From PALSA-1003 sp963741315 (GTDB lineage Bacteria; Pseudomonadota; Gammaproteobacteria; Burkholderiales; Casimicrobiaceae): a DNA stretch of 64,000 bases. The translations under genes and the position numbers were made by a program. Of the stretch, positions 1-8,600 are shown piece by piece (positions within the stretch are counted from its first letter, which is position 1; each line of letters opens with the position of its first letter). The stretch covers positions 1-64,000 of the forward strand of contig CAVUHK010000001.1 of assembly GCA_963741315.1 (NCBI GenBank), read 5' to 3'. The notes beneath the pieces are model-generated. The model searched no databases, was not told the origin of the DNA, and saw only the letters and a list, made by a program, of their open reading frames with translations.

Positions 1-1
1 C

Positions 2-904
2 GCCGCAGGCGCGGTCGCAGTCGCGGCAATCGTTGCATGGCAAGCCGGCTGGATTCGCGTGGGATCGCCTGACGCAGTGAACTCGAAAACCGCCGTGGTA
101 GCGCCAACCGCGCCAGCGCCGACTGCAGCGCCCTCGGTGGCGCCACCCGCGGCCGCTGCAGCGAGCAACCCGGACGTGCCGGCAACCGCACTGCGTGCCG
201 AGGTCGAGCGCGTGCGCGCCGACGCAATGGCACTCGCCGCCGCCGAGGTCGCTCGAGCCCGCTCCGACCTCGAAACCAGCCGCGCGGCGCGATCCAAGAC
301 GGATGCCGATGCAGCCGGAGCAAAAATTCGATCACAGGCCGAAGCCGACGCCGCGCGCATCCGCGCAGATGCGGTTGCGGCAGCGGCGCGAACCAAGGCC
401 GACGCAGACGCCGCGCCCCGGAACGCGATGGCCGAGACCGCGAAGGCATCGCCGCAGCCGCCAAAATCCGAACCGCAAGGTAGCGCACCGTCGACTCTTG
501 CCGCTCCCGTGCCCCCCGCCGGCGAGAAAATCGCGCGCGTCTCGGCAACCAGCACCACAACGTACGACGGCAACTGGAATGTCACCGTGACCTGTGCGTC
601 GACTTCCGACGGGGCACTCGGTTACAGCCTCGCGTTCGTCGCGCAGGTCAAGGATGGCTTTCTGCGCGGCGCGTATGGCATCGAGGGGGATTCGAGTTCA
701 CTGCGAATCCAGGGCCAGATTCAGCAGGATGGTAGCGCCCGATTCGATGCGCAGGGGGTCACCGGCGAGCGCCGTTACAGCGTCAACAGTACTGCCAAGG
801 GCACGCCGTACAAGTACACGGTGGCGGCGACTTTCGACGCGACCAGCGGAAGCGGGCGACGGCTGGAATTGCGGGCCTGCGACTTGCGCTTCGCCAGGCA
901 GTAG
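2..904 (+). CDS. Ala-rich membrane-anchored protein of unknown function (5' end outside window)
   Basis: The reading frame is open from the first bases of the window, so the start lies upstream and about 300 C-terminal residues are seen. The fragment opens with a hydrophobic stretch that looks like a transmembrane helix (residues 1-20). An Ala/Pro-rich linker and a charged Ala/Arg/Asp segment follow, probably helical or coiled coil. The last ~120 residues form a separate beta-rich-looking domain starting around YDGNWNVTVTC and ending in a CDLRFARQ tail. I recall similar tail domains on diverse betaproteobacterial proteins, but I cannot name the family. The likely topology is a membrane anchor with an extracytoplasmic C-terminal domain. 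The upstream part, which could hold the functional domain, is missing. Confidence 0.7.
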   Translation, partial: AAGAVAVAAIVAWQAGWIRVGSPDAVNSKTAVVAPTAPAPTAAPSVAPPAAAAASNPDVPATALRAEVERVRADAMALAAAEVARARSDLETSRAARSKTDADAAGAKIRSQAEADAARIRADAVAAAARTKADADAAPRNAMAETAKASPQPPKSEPQGSAPSTLAAPVPPAGEKIARVSATSTTTYDGNWNVTVTCASTSDGALGYSLAFVAQVKDGFLRGAYGIEGDSSSLRIQGQIQQDGSARFDAQGVTGERRYSVNSTAKGTPYKYTVAATFDATSGSGRRLELRACDLRFARQ

Positions 905-936
905 TCGTTGCGCCGTAAAGCGGGGCCGCAGCGCCG

Positions 937-1239
937 CTAAATCGTCATTTCGAGCAACGCGTAGCTCAGCGACTTGCCGTGCGCGTCGAGCGAGAGCGAA
1001 GTGGTCACGCCACCGCCCAGCGAGCGCTCGCAGGTGAACTGCAGTGCCCACAGGTTGGGCAGTTCGCAACGTCTTATGTTGCCGAGCACGATGCCGTGCA
1101 GATGCCTGGCGACGGCATCCGTCGTCACCCGCTCGACCAGCAACGGATAGTCCTCGGCGCGATACGCGATCAGCGACAGGATCGACGTGTCTCCCTTGTC
1201 GCCGGCGCGACAGTGCGCGATTTCATGCAGCCTGGGCAT
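937..1239 (-). CDS. AtuA-like C-terminal (ferredoxin-fold) domain protein
   Basis: This 100-residue protein starts at ATG 1239. It carries RAGDKGDTS near its N-terminus (GDKGDT at residues 13-18), a signature of the small domain that follows DUF1446 in AtuA-type proteins. In many bacteria that domain is fused to the AtuA core. Here it is a separate gene whose start overlaps the end of the upstream AtuA gene by 17 bases, so translational coupling and a two-subunit complex are likely. AtuA proteins were named from acyclic terpene utilisation in Pseudomonas; the exact reaction is unknown. The assignment to the domain is firm and the function is inferred. Confidence 0.8.
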   Translation of the reverse strand: MPRLHEIAHCRAGDKGDTSILSLIAYRAEDYPLLVERVTTDAVARHLHGIVLGNIRRCELPNLWALQFTCERSLGGGVTTSLSLDAHGKSLSYALLEMTI

Positions 1240-2566
1240 CGCTCGACCATTCCTTGATCGTCACCAGCGACGGCACGCGCTCGCGTTCGAGCAGCGTCGA
1301 CACGATGCCGATCTGCTCGTGCACATACTTGCGCGTCCCGCCACCACCACCCGGGCCGTTGGTGTACAGCGCTTCGACCTCCTCGCCGACCAGCATCGCC
1401 CGTTCGGAAGTCGGCGCGCGCGCCGCGACACGCAGACGGACTTCGTACGGCCGTGCCGTGCTGTCGAACGCCTTGCCGTGCAACGCCGTGCTGCCGATGA
1501 GGTCGACGCGCAGGTCGGGGAATTCGCCGGCCAGCCGCTGGCGCACGATTTCACCCGCCAGCCGCGCGCGAGCCTCGGCGTTGGCACCGGCATAACTGAT
1601 CTCGCCTTCGCCGACGTAGCCGGCCAGATAACCTACGCTCACCTTGAGCTTGTCCGGACGCCGCCTGCCGGTCACGCCACTCACCGCGACCCGATCGGGC
1701 CCGACCTCGCGCAGGCTCGCGGTGGTGAAGTCGGCCACGACATCCGGCGTGACGTATCCGGTGGGATCGGTGACTTCGTAGAGCAGTTGCTCCTTGGCGG
1801 TCGCGAGGTTGATGCGGCCTCCCGTACCTGCCACCTTGCCCAATACTGCGTTGCCGTCGGCATCGACGTCGGCGTATGGAAAGCCCAGATGCGCCATGTC
1901 CGGAATTTCCTTGCGCCCCGGCTCGGCAAAATAACCGCCGCAAAGCTGTCCCGCGCATTCGAGCAGATGGCCCACCGACGTTCCGCGAGCGAGGTGATCG
2001 AAATCGTCGAGCGACCAGCCGTAATGCTGCACCATGGGCGCCAGGAACAGCGACGGATCCGCGACGCGCCCGGTGATGACGATGTCGGCCCCGGTTTCGA
2101 GCGCAGGGAGCAGCGCCGCCACGCCCAGGTACGCGTTCGCCGAAACCAGCTCGCCGAAGCGGCCCAGCGGCGTGCCGTCCTCGAGCGTGACGCTGTCCGG
2201 CCCGATGCGCTCGTGCACGTCGTCACCGGTCACGACAGCGACGCGAATCGGAAGCTTCCTTGCGCGCGCGATGCGCAGGATCGCGTCGGCCGCGGCCAGC
2301 GGATTCGCAGCGCCCATGTTGGTGATCAGGCGGATGCCATTGCGCCTGAGCAGCGGCAACAGCAATTCCATGCGCCGCACCAGCAATGGATCGTAGCCAA
2401 GAGTCGGGTCCCTGCGCTTGCGCAGCTGCGCCAGCGCGACGGTGCGTTCGCCCAGGCATTCCAGGCCCAGGAACTGCAGCGCGCCGCGCTCGGCGAGCAC
2501 CACCGCGGGCTCGAGCCTATCGCCGGAAAACCCGGCGCCGCTGCCGATGCGCAAGGGCTCGCGCAT
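1223..2566 (-). CDS. acyclic terpene utilization AtuA family protein (DUF1446)
   Basis: This 447-residue cytoplasmic protein starts at ATG 2566, with GGAGCG a few bases upstream. The N-terminus has the family motif GAGFSGDR (residues 10-17), followed by the conserved ITNMGAANP and VVTGDD blocks. It matches the core DUF1446 length without the C-terminal extension, which is supplied by the overlapping downstream gene. The gene lies 16 bases after a periplasmic solute-binding protein, so the three genes probably form an operon for uptake and catabolism of an organic substrate. Family members occur in terpene and organic-acid pathways; the substrate here is unknown. Confidence 0.87.
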   Translation of the reverse strand: MREPLRIGSGAGFSGDRLEPAVVLAERGALQFLGLECLGERTVALAQLRKRRDPTLGYDPLLVRRMELLLPLLRRNGIRLITNMGAANPLAAADAILRIARARKLPIRVAVVTGDDVHERIGPDSVTLEDGTPLGRFGELVSANAYLGVAALLPALETGADIVITGRVADPSLFLAPMVQHYGWSLDDFDHLARGTSVGHLLECAGQLCGGYFAEPGRKEIPDMAHLGFPYADVDADGNAVLGKVAGTGGRINLATAKEQLLYEVTDPTGYVTPDVVADFTTASLREVGPDRVAVSGVTGRRRPDKLKVSVGYLAGYVGEGEISYAGANAEARARLAGEIVRQRLAGEFPDLRVDLIGSTALHGKAFDSTARPYEVRLRVAARAPTSERAMLVGEEVEALYTNGPGGGGGTRKYVHEQIGIVSTLLERERVPSLVTIKEWSSDAQAA

Positions 2567-2582
2567 GAGCGTCGCTCCGACC

Positions 2583-3587
2583 TCAGTCGCCCGGCAGGTT
2601 CTGCGCTTCGGGAAAGAACAATTCCTTCCACGACGCAGGCTTGGTCTTGATGCTGCCGATCTTGTACATGAATTCCGCCGTCTTGCCGACCTTCTGCGGC
2701 GTCAGCGTGTACGCGTAGTCCGCGGCACTGATCATGGCAAGAATATCGTCGACCGAATTCTTGGTGTCCTTGGCTTCCTCGAGGTAGACCTTGGCCGCGG
2801 CGCGCTTATCCTTGTTGATCGTGTCGATCGCTTCCTTGAGCGCATCGTAGAACGCCTTGTAGCCCTTGGGATTGGCATCGCGATACTTGGTCGACGCGGC
2901 GATCACCAGCGCGGTTGCCGGTCCGCCGAGTATTTCGTAGTTGGTGGTCAGCGTTCGCACCCCGGGCATCTTCGCTTCCTGCTCGTGAAACGGCGAAGTG
3001 GTGAAATGCGCATCCACGCCACCGCTGTCGTTGGTAAGCGCGAGCAGCCCATCGGGGTGCGACAGCCCGACGGTCCACGGATCGTAGTGTGCGTAGTTGG
3101 CGTCGCCATACTCCTTGGCCGCGACCATCTGCAGCATGATCGCCTGCGTCGAGACCTTGACCGACGGTATCGCGATCCGGTCCTTGTCGCTGAAATCGCG
3201 GACGGACTTGATGTTCGGATTGCGAACGTTCAGGTACAGCGGATAGGTCGTCATCGCCGACATGCCCTTGACCCCGACGCTGTCCTTGGTCTTGTCCCAC
3301 AGCGTAATCACCGACGGCGCGCCCACCGCGATGAACTGCAGCGCGCCACTGATGACGCCATCGTTCATCACGCTTGGCCCGGCGACCTTGATCCAGCCGA
3401 CCTTGATGTCGCCCAGCCCTTCGGCCCGGGCGTGCTTCTCGACCAGCTTGTCGCGCTCCATCAGCATCAATGGCAGGAACGCCACGCCGTATTGCTGCGC
3501 GACGTTGATTTCCCCGAGCTCGGCGCGCGCGGGCGCGGCGAGCGCGAGCACGAACATGGCCAGTACGCAGTGCTTGAATCTCGTCAT
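2583..3587 (-). CDS. ABC transporter substrate-binding protein (NMT1/SsuA-like)
   Basis: This protein has 334 residues. I chose ATG 3587 because AGGAGGAG lies just upstream and the protein then opens with a standard signal peptide (cleavage about residue 22, after AAPARA). A longer frame would add 16 non-signal residues. The mature part has a periplasmic binding-protein layout typical of nitrate, sulfonate or taurine receptors, including INVAQQYG near the N-terminus and a central HYDPWTVGLSHP region. No permease or ATPase is adjacent. It is first in a probable operon with the AtuA pair, suggesting that its ligand is metabolised by AtuA. The ligand is not predictable. Confidence 0.85.
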   Translation of the reverse strand: MTRFKHCVLAMFVLALAAPARAELGEINVAQQYGVAFLPLMLMERDKLVEKHARAEGLGDIKVGWIKVAGPSVMNDGVISGALQFIAVGAPSVITLWDKTKDSVGVKGMSAMTTYPLYLNVRNPNIKSVRDFSDKDRIAIPSVKVSTQAIMLQMVAAKEYGDANYAHYDPWTVGLSHPDGLLALTNDSGGVDAHFTTSPFHEQEAKMPGVRTLTTNYEILGGPATALVIAASTKYRDANPKGYKAFYDALKEAIDTINKDKRAAAKVYLEEAKDTKNSVDDILAMISAADYAYTLTPQKVGKTAEFMYKIGSIKTKPASWKELFFPEAQNLPGD

Positions 3588-3666
3588 GACTCCTCCTCGA
3601 ACCAAAAGCACCTCGGCCTGGAGCCGGGATTGCATCAGTCATTCTTTCACAGTTTGCGCGGCGACA

Positions 3667-4533
3667 TCAGCGAAACACGACCGTCTTCTGTCCGTTCAAG
3701 AACACGCGCCGTTCCAGGTGATACTTGACCGCCCGCGCGAGTGCCTGGCATTCGACATCGCGGCCGAGCGCGATCAGGTCGTCGGCGCGCATGTTGTATT
3801 CGACACGCACGACTTCCTGCTCGATGATCGGACCTTCGTCGAGATCCGGCGTCACGTAATGCGCGGTCGCGCCGATCACCTTGACGCCACGCGCGTACGC
3901 CTGGTGATAGGGCTTGGCGCCCTTGAAGCTGGGCAGGAACGAATGATGAATGTTGATCGCGCGTCCTTTGAGCTGTGCGCACAGTTCGCTCGACAACACC
4001 TGCATGTACCGCGCGAGCACCACCAGTTCGGCACCTTCGTCTTCGATCAGCGTCCACAGCTTCGCTTCCTGCTTGGCCTTGCTCTCCGCTGTCACCGGCA
4101 GGTGGAAGAACGGCACGTCGTACGACGCCGCCAGGCCGTAGGCGTCGCGATGGTTGGACACGATGGCGACAGGCGTCATCGGCAGCCAGCCGAGCTTGTA
4201 GCGATACAACAGGTCGTTGAGGCAATGATCGAACTTCGACACCAGGATCAGCACTCGCGGCTTGTAGGCGGCGTCGCGCATCTGCCAGTCCATGCCGAAG
4301 CGCTTGCCAATGGGCGCGAATTCCTCGACCAGGTCGGCTTCGGCCTGCGTGGCCGACTGCGCTTCGAACAGCACCCGCATCATGAAGCGGTTGGTGTCGA
4401 GGTCGCCGAACTGCGCGCTGTCGATGATGTTGCATTGGCGGTCGGCCAGGAACATGCCCACCGCGCCGACGATCCCGGGCACGTCGGGACAGGACAGGGT
4501 GAGCACGTAGCGCGGGAATCTTGATTCGGACAT
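3667..4533 (-). CDS. purU: formyltetrahydrofolate deformylase
   Basis: This 288-residue enzyme hydrolyses 10-formyl-tetrahydrofolate to tetrahydrofolate and formate, balancing one-carbon pools and supplying formate for purine synthesis. Residues 8-85 form the N-terminal ACT domain (LTLSCPDVPGIVG). The C-terminal formyltransferase-fold domain holds the catalytic Asn-His-Asp set, which I place at N194, H196 (NIHHSFLPSF) and D232 (DLDEGPII). The length is normal for PurU. The ACT domain and the LDEGPIIEQEV block separate it from PurN. It is transcribed after the pirin gene but is separated from it by a clear terminator, so it probably has its own promoter. Confidence 0.95.
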   Translation of the reverse strand: MSESRFPRYVLTLSCPDVPGIVGAVGMFLADRQCNIIDSAQFGDLDTNRFMMRVLFEAQSATQAEADLVEEFAPIGKRFGMDWQMRDAAYKPRVLILVSKFDHCLNDLLYRYKLGWLPMTPVAIVSNHRDAYGLAASYDVPFFHLPVTAESKAKQEAKLWTLIEDEGAELVVLARYMQVLSSELCAQLKGRAINIHHSFLPSFKGAKPYHQAYARGVKVIGATAHYVTPDLDEGPIIEQEVVRVEYNMRADDLIALGRDVECQALARAVKYHLERRVFLNGQKTVVFR

Positions 4534-4623
4534 CGGGAGCCGCTGGCGAATTGGAGGCCGCTAGTATCGCCGATGTAGGCGTGACGAGTGTTGTCCCACT
4601 TCGCCAGGGCGACGATCTCATCG

Positions 4624-4656
4624 CACAAAAAAAGGGCCGGCATTGCGCCGGCCCTT
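4624..4656 (-). terminator. rho-independent terminator after the pirin gene
   Basis: A perfect 10-bp stem (AAGGGCCGGC / GCCGGCCCTT, 4632-4641 and 4647-4656) with a 5-base loop is followed, on the minus strand, by a run of seven T (opposite A4627-4633). It lies 28 bases past the pirin stop codon and separates pirin from purU. Confidence 0.9.
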
Positions 4657-4683
4657 GTCTGTCGCGCGGATGGCGGCGGTGGG

Positions 4684-5553
4684 TTACGCCGCGGCCTGTG
4701 TCAACTTGCCGCTCTGGTAGTCGTGCACCGCCTGCTCGATTTCCTCGCGCGTGTTCATCACGAATGGCCCGTATTGCACGATCGGCTCCAGCAGAGGGCG
4801 GCCGGCGAGCAGGATCACGCGGCCACCGTTGGCGCCCCCCGTCAATTCGACGCTGTCGCCATCGGTCAATATTCCCGCGCGGTGCGTCTGCACCGGGCGC
4901 CGAGCCTCCGCGGGGCCGACGTCGACGCTGCCCTCGAAGGGATAGACGAACGCGTGGTAGCCGGGCGCCAGCGCATGGCGAAACGTCGCGCCCGCCGGCA
5001 ATTCGACGTCGAAATACAGCGGGTCGGTGGTGACACCCTGGATCGGGCCGGGAGTCGCCTTGCCATCGACCGTCAGCGTGCCTGCAATTACCTTCACACG
5101 GCCGCCACCCGGCAGATCCACGACCGGAATCTCGTCGGCCTGGATGTCGCGGTATCCGGCGGGCTTCATCTTCTCCGCGGCCGGAAGGTTGATCCAGAGC
5201 TGGAAGCCGCGCATCCGGCCCTGCTCCTGTTGCGGCATTTCGGAATGGATGATGCCTCGCCCGGCGGTCATCCACTGCACGCCGCCGCTCTTCAGGTCGC
5301 CCTTGTGGCCGAGGTGATCCTCGTGGCGCAGATGACCGTCGAGCATGTACGTCACCGTCTCGAAGCCGCGATGCGGATGCGCCGGGAAGCCGGCGATGTA
5401 GTCGTCGGCGTTGTCGGTCGAAAAATGGTCGAGCATCAGGAACGGGTCGACGCGCGCCCAGGCCGATTGCCCGATGCTGCGCAAGAGCTTGACGCCGGCG
5501 CCGTCCGACGTGGGCATCGATTCGATGGCGCGTTGCAGTTTGCGTGTGGTCAT
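4684..5553 (-). CDS. pirin family protein (cupin)
   Basis: This 289-residue bicupin is cytoplasmic, with no signal peptide. Its metal ligands are visible as H59 and H61 in HPHRGFET, and H103 and E105 in IIHSEMP, matching the His/His/His/Glu iron site of pirins. Bacterial pirins such as YhhW can show quercetin 2,3-dioxygenase activity, and others modulate partner enzymes by redox-linked binding. The sequence does not decide between these roles. The length is normal. It stands alone, followed by a strong terminator and preceded by a 69-base gap to the HNH gene. Confidence 0.93.
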   Translation of the reverse strand: MTTRKLQRAIESMPTSDGAGVKLLRSIGQSAWARVDPFLMLDHFSTDNADDYIAGFPAHPHRGFETVTYMLDGHLRHEDHLGHKGDLKSGGVQWMTAGRGIIHSEMPQQEQGRMRGFQLWINLPAAEKMKPAGYRDIQADEIPVVDLPGGGRVKVIAGTLTVDGKATPGPIQGVTTDPLYFDVELPAGATFRHALAPGYHAFVYPFEGSVDVGPAEARRPVQTHRAGILTDGDSVELTGGANGGRVILLAGRPLLEPIVQYGPFVMNTREEIEQAVHDYQSGKLTQAAA

Positions 5554-5622
5554 GGCGGTCTCCGTGAATTCCTGTACATGAGGTCGCGCTGTCGCGACTT
5601 CAAGCCGGGGGCCGGCCGTGCC

Positions 5623-6195
5623 TTACGCGGCTTGCCGGGAGACGTGCAGGCGGCTGCTCTTGGACACCGACGCCAGCAGGTATTCCATCTGGTCGGCAAG
5701 GATGCGCCGGTTGCGCAGGATGAAATGCTCGTGGCGGTCGGGAACGTAGGGCACGTAGATCAGCGGCATGTGCGCCTGCTCGGGCGAACGACTGCCCTTG
5801 CGGGTGTTGCAGCGCCGGCAGGCGGTGACGGTATTGGTCCAGCTGTCGCGGCCGCCGCGGGCGACCGGAATGACGTGGTCGCGCGACAGGTCGCGGGTCA
5901 TGAAGCGCTCGCCGCAATAGGCGCACAGGTGGCGGTCGCGCGCGAACAGCAGCGAATTGGTCAGGCTGGGCGCGTGCGGATACTTGGCCGCGCCGCTGCC
6001 CTTGATCGCCAGGATGGACTTGGTGACGATGCGCGAACGCTCGCCGTTGCGCTGGTAGCCGCCGCGAAACTCGCGCACGACGTCGCCCACCGACCAAGCT
6101 ACCAGCTGCTTTGCGTGGTAAGTGATCGCTTCCTCCAGCTCTACCCAAGCCTGCGGCAGGCCGGCAAGATCGACGGTGAGGATGAGTGGTTGCAT
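5623..6195 (-). CDS. HNH endonuclease
   Basis: This 190-residue protein has a compact HNH/Zn-ribbon nuclease domain in its centre. Structural cysteines are C91 and C94 (CAYCG) and C126 and C129 (CRRCN). The catalytic segment is D106-H107 in SRDHVIPVARGG, followed by WTNTV with N121 and CNTRKG. This layout is that of the widespread stand-alone HNH proteins of proteobacteria, whose biological role is unclear and which are not restriction enzymes by context. No methylase or phage gene is nearby. Residues 1-80 are family-specific. The start is ATG 6195. Confidence 0.9.
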   Translation of the reverse strand: MQPLILTVDLAGLPQAWVELEEAITYHAKQLVAWSVGDVVREFRGGYQRNGERSRIVTKSILAIKGSGAAKYPHAPSLTNSLLFARDRHLCAYCGERFMTRDLSRDHVIPVARGGRDSWTNTVTACRRCNTRKGSRSPEQAHMPLIYVPYVPDRHEHFILRNRRILADQMEYLLASVSKSSRLHVSRQAA

Positions 6196-6301
6196 CGAAT
6201 GCGTCGCTAGTAAGCGCTTATCTTAGGACGAACCGTGCCCGTTTGGCAAAACCCGTCGTCCGGCGGTCGCCCCGGCAATCGCTTGCGGTACCATCGCCGC
6301 C

Positions 6302-7483
6302 ATGACCCGGTCGACGCTGTGGCGACTGGTGCCGGCGCTCGGCATCACCGAAATCGTGTCCTGGGGCACGCTCTACTATTCGATCGCGGTGCTCGGCGAG
6401 ACCATGCGCACCGAGCTGGGCATCGCCGCGCCCGTGCTCTTCGGCGCGTACTCGCTGGCCCTGCTGATCGCAGCGCTGGTGGCGCCCGCGGTGGGGCACG
6501 CCATCGACCGTCGCGGGGGGCGCAGGGTGATGGCTGCCGGCTCGGTGGTCGCCGGCCTCGCGTTGCTGGCCATCGCCAATGTGCACTCCACCATCGCGCT
6601 CTACGCGGCGTGGGCAATCGCCGGCGTGGCGATGGCGATGACCATGTACGACGCCGCGTTCGCGACCCTGAGCCAGCATTCCGGTGCGTCGTACCGCCCT
6701 GCACTGACTGCGCTGACGCTCTTGGGCGGGCTGGCCAGCACGGTGTTCTGGCCGACCTCGCTCAAAGGTCTCGAACTGTTTGGCTGGCGCGACACGATGG
6801 CATTCTTTGCGCTGCTGCAGATCGCCGTGTGCCTGCCATTGCACCTGGCGTGCGTACCACGCGGCGCGACCGCGCATGCGCAGGCCAAGGCCGGTGCGAT
6901 CGCAGGCGAATCGACGCTGCCGCCGAGCGCGCGGCGCACCGCGTTCATCGCGCTGGCAGCGGCATTCGCGCTCAACGGCTTCATCGCCTCGGTGCTGACG
7001 GTGCACCTGATCAACATCCTGCAGCGCCAGGGACTCACGCTGGCGACGGCGGTGTGGATCGGGACGCTGTTCGGGCCGATGCAGGTGACCGGGCGGATCC
7101 TGGAATTTACCTTCGGGCGCCGCTTCGCCGCACGCAACGTCGGCATGCTGGCGCTGGGCACGGTCGTCGCCGCCATCGTCGTCCTGCTGCTGCTCGACGG
7201 CCAGATCGCGATCGCCATCCTTTTCACCGTGTTGTACGGATTCAGCAACGGCGTGGTGACCATTGTCCGGGGTACCGTCCCCGCCGAACTCTTCGGCCGC
7301 GCCGGCTACGGCAGGACGCTGGGGCTGCTCGCCGCGCCGGCGCTGTTCGCGCGCGCCATCGCGCCGCTGGCATTCGCGCCGCTCGCCGCGGCGTCGACCT
7401 CGGCACTGGGCTGGCTGCTGGTGCTGCTGGCGATGTCGGTCCTGTCGCTGCTCGGATTCGCGATCGCGGTCAGGCGGCGGTAG
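6302..7483 (+). CDS. MFS transporter
   Basis: This 393-residue inner-membrane protein has about 12 hydrophobic helices and the loop 2-3 signature GHAIDRRGGRRVM, typical of the major facilitator superfamily. The first helix carries an acidic residue (GITEIVSWGTLYYS), seen in a group of proteobacterial MFS proteins of unknown substrate. It is a single gene running toward the convergent patatin gene, and the two coding regions overlap by 14 bases at their 3' ends. The substrate cannot be inferred from the neighbours. Confidence 0.88.
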   Translation: MTRSTLWRLVPALGITEIVSWGTLYYSIAVLGETMRTELGIAAPVLFGAYSLALLIAALVAPAVGHAIDRRGGRRVMAAGSVVAGLALLAIANVHSTIALYAAWAIAGVAMAMTMYDAAFATLSQHSGASYRPALTALTLLGGLASTVFWPTSLKGLELFGWRDTMAFFALLQIAVCLPLHLACVPRGATAHAQAKAGAIAGESTLPPSARRTAFIALAAAFALNGFIASVLTVHLINILQRQGLTLATAVWIGTLFGPMQVTGRILEFTFGRRFAARNVGMLALGTVVAAIVVLLLLDGQIAIAILFTVLYGFSNGVVTIVRGTVPAELFGRAGYGRTLGLLAAPALFARAIAPLAFAPLAAASTSALGWLLVLLAMSVLSLLGFAIAVRRR

Positions 7484-8600
7484 CCGCGGCGGATCGAGCC
7501 TGCGCCACGTCGGACGAGCCCGGTACACCCGCGACGAGGTCCGGCGCCTGGGTATGCATTTTCGGCTTGTGGCCGTCGCTGTAGACGCTCGCGACCGCCA
7601 GCGTTTCGCGCACGCCGATGTCGGCGCCGTGCTTCTGGATGAATTGCCGCGCCGCGGCGCGACCCTCTCCATGCAGCCGCAGTAACGACGCGCGCGAGCG
7701 GTCCAGCGCCGAACCGGCTTCGATGAGTTCGCGCGGCGGCGGACCGATGCGATGCAGGCGCAGGTCGCGCACGCTCGACGGGCCCTCGCCGCGCTCGGCG
7801 ACGGCGCGCATCGCGGCGATTGCCTGCATCTCGGCGACGAGGCTGGAATTGAATACGATTTCCCCAATGCGCTGACGGATCGCCGGCGCATCGCGCGGCG
7901 TCTCGGTCACCACATCGGGCACCAGCTGCACCAGGACCAGGTCGCGCGCCGCGCCGTTGTGAATCATCGGCCAGAGCGTCGGGTTGCCGCAGTAGCCGCC
8001 GTCCCAGTAGGGCTCGCCGTCGATCTCCACCGCCTGGAACAGCGTCGGCAGGCACGCCGACGCGAGCAGCGCGTCGATGCTCATCGCGTCGTTGGCGATG
8101 ACTCTCGGAAGTCCGGTCTTGACGCTGGTGACCGTCACGTAGAGGGCGGGTGAAGCCTTGCTGCGGATCGCGTCGATGTCGACGTGCGCGGCGATGGCGT
8201 CGCGCAGCGGATTGATGTTCAGCGGATTGGTCGTATACGGCGAGAGCGAATTGCTGGCAAGCAGCCACGTCGCCATCGAGTCGCGCCAGGCGCGCTCAAC
8301 CGGCCCCCAGACGCTGCGACCGAGGTCGGCCACCGGCGAATGCGCGATGCCGAGCCAGAATTCGCGCAGCGACTTGCGCGCCTGCGCCGGCGACCCCTTG
8401 GCCAATGCGCTCGCGACGATGGCCGCATTGATTGCGCCCGCGCTGGTGCCGCTCAATTGCGTGATCTCGATCGTGCGGCTGGCCAGCACCGCTTCGAGCA
8501 CGCCCCACGTATAGGCCCCCCACGACCCGCCGCCCTGCAAGGCGAGTCCAACCGGCTTGCGCGCCAATAGCGGTCGCGACTTGTCCTGAAGAAGTAGCAT
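7470..8600 (-). CDS. patatin-like phospholipase family protein
   Basis: This is a 376-residue protein from ATG 8600; a GTG at 8633 would add 11 residues and neither site has a strong ribosome-binding sequence. The oxyanion-hole motif GGGSWG (residues 23-28), the nucleophile elbow GTSAG (Ser53) and the dyad aspartate in WDGGYCGN (D200) are all present, so it should be a catalytically competent lipid acyl hydrolase. It has no signal peptide. In several Burkholderiales a patatin of this kind sits beside 3-hydroxybutyrate dehydrogenase, and the upstream region here carries two PhaR-like boxes. A role near polyhydroxyalkanoate granules is therefore plausible but inferred. Confidence 0.9.
   Translation of the reverse strand: MLLLQDKSRPLLARKPVGLALQGGGSWGAYTWGVLEAVLASRTIEITQLSGTSAGAINAAIVASALAKGSPAQARKSLREFWLGIAHSPVADLGRSVWGPVERAWRDSMATWLLASNSLSPYTTNPLNINPLRDAIAAHVDIDAIRSKASPALYVTVTSVKTGLPRVIANDAMSIDALLASACLPTLFQAVEIDGEPYWDGGYCGNPTLWPMIHNGAARDLVLVQLVPDVVTETPRDAPAIRQRIGEIVFNSSLVAEMQAIAAMRAVAERGEGPSSVRDLRLHRIGPPPRELIEAGSALDRSRASLLRLHGEGRAAARQFIQKHGADIGVRETLAVASVYSDGHKPKMHTQAPDLVAGVPGSSDVAQARSAAATAA

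Noticed and set aside
1187..2650. 487-residue open frame opposite the AtuA gene
   Set aside because: It is an Arg/Ala/Gln-rich shadow of a clearly coding DUF1446 gene and lacks homologous character, as do many long antisense frames in this GC-rich DNA.
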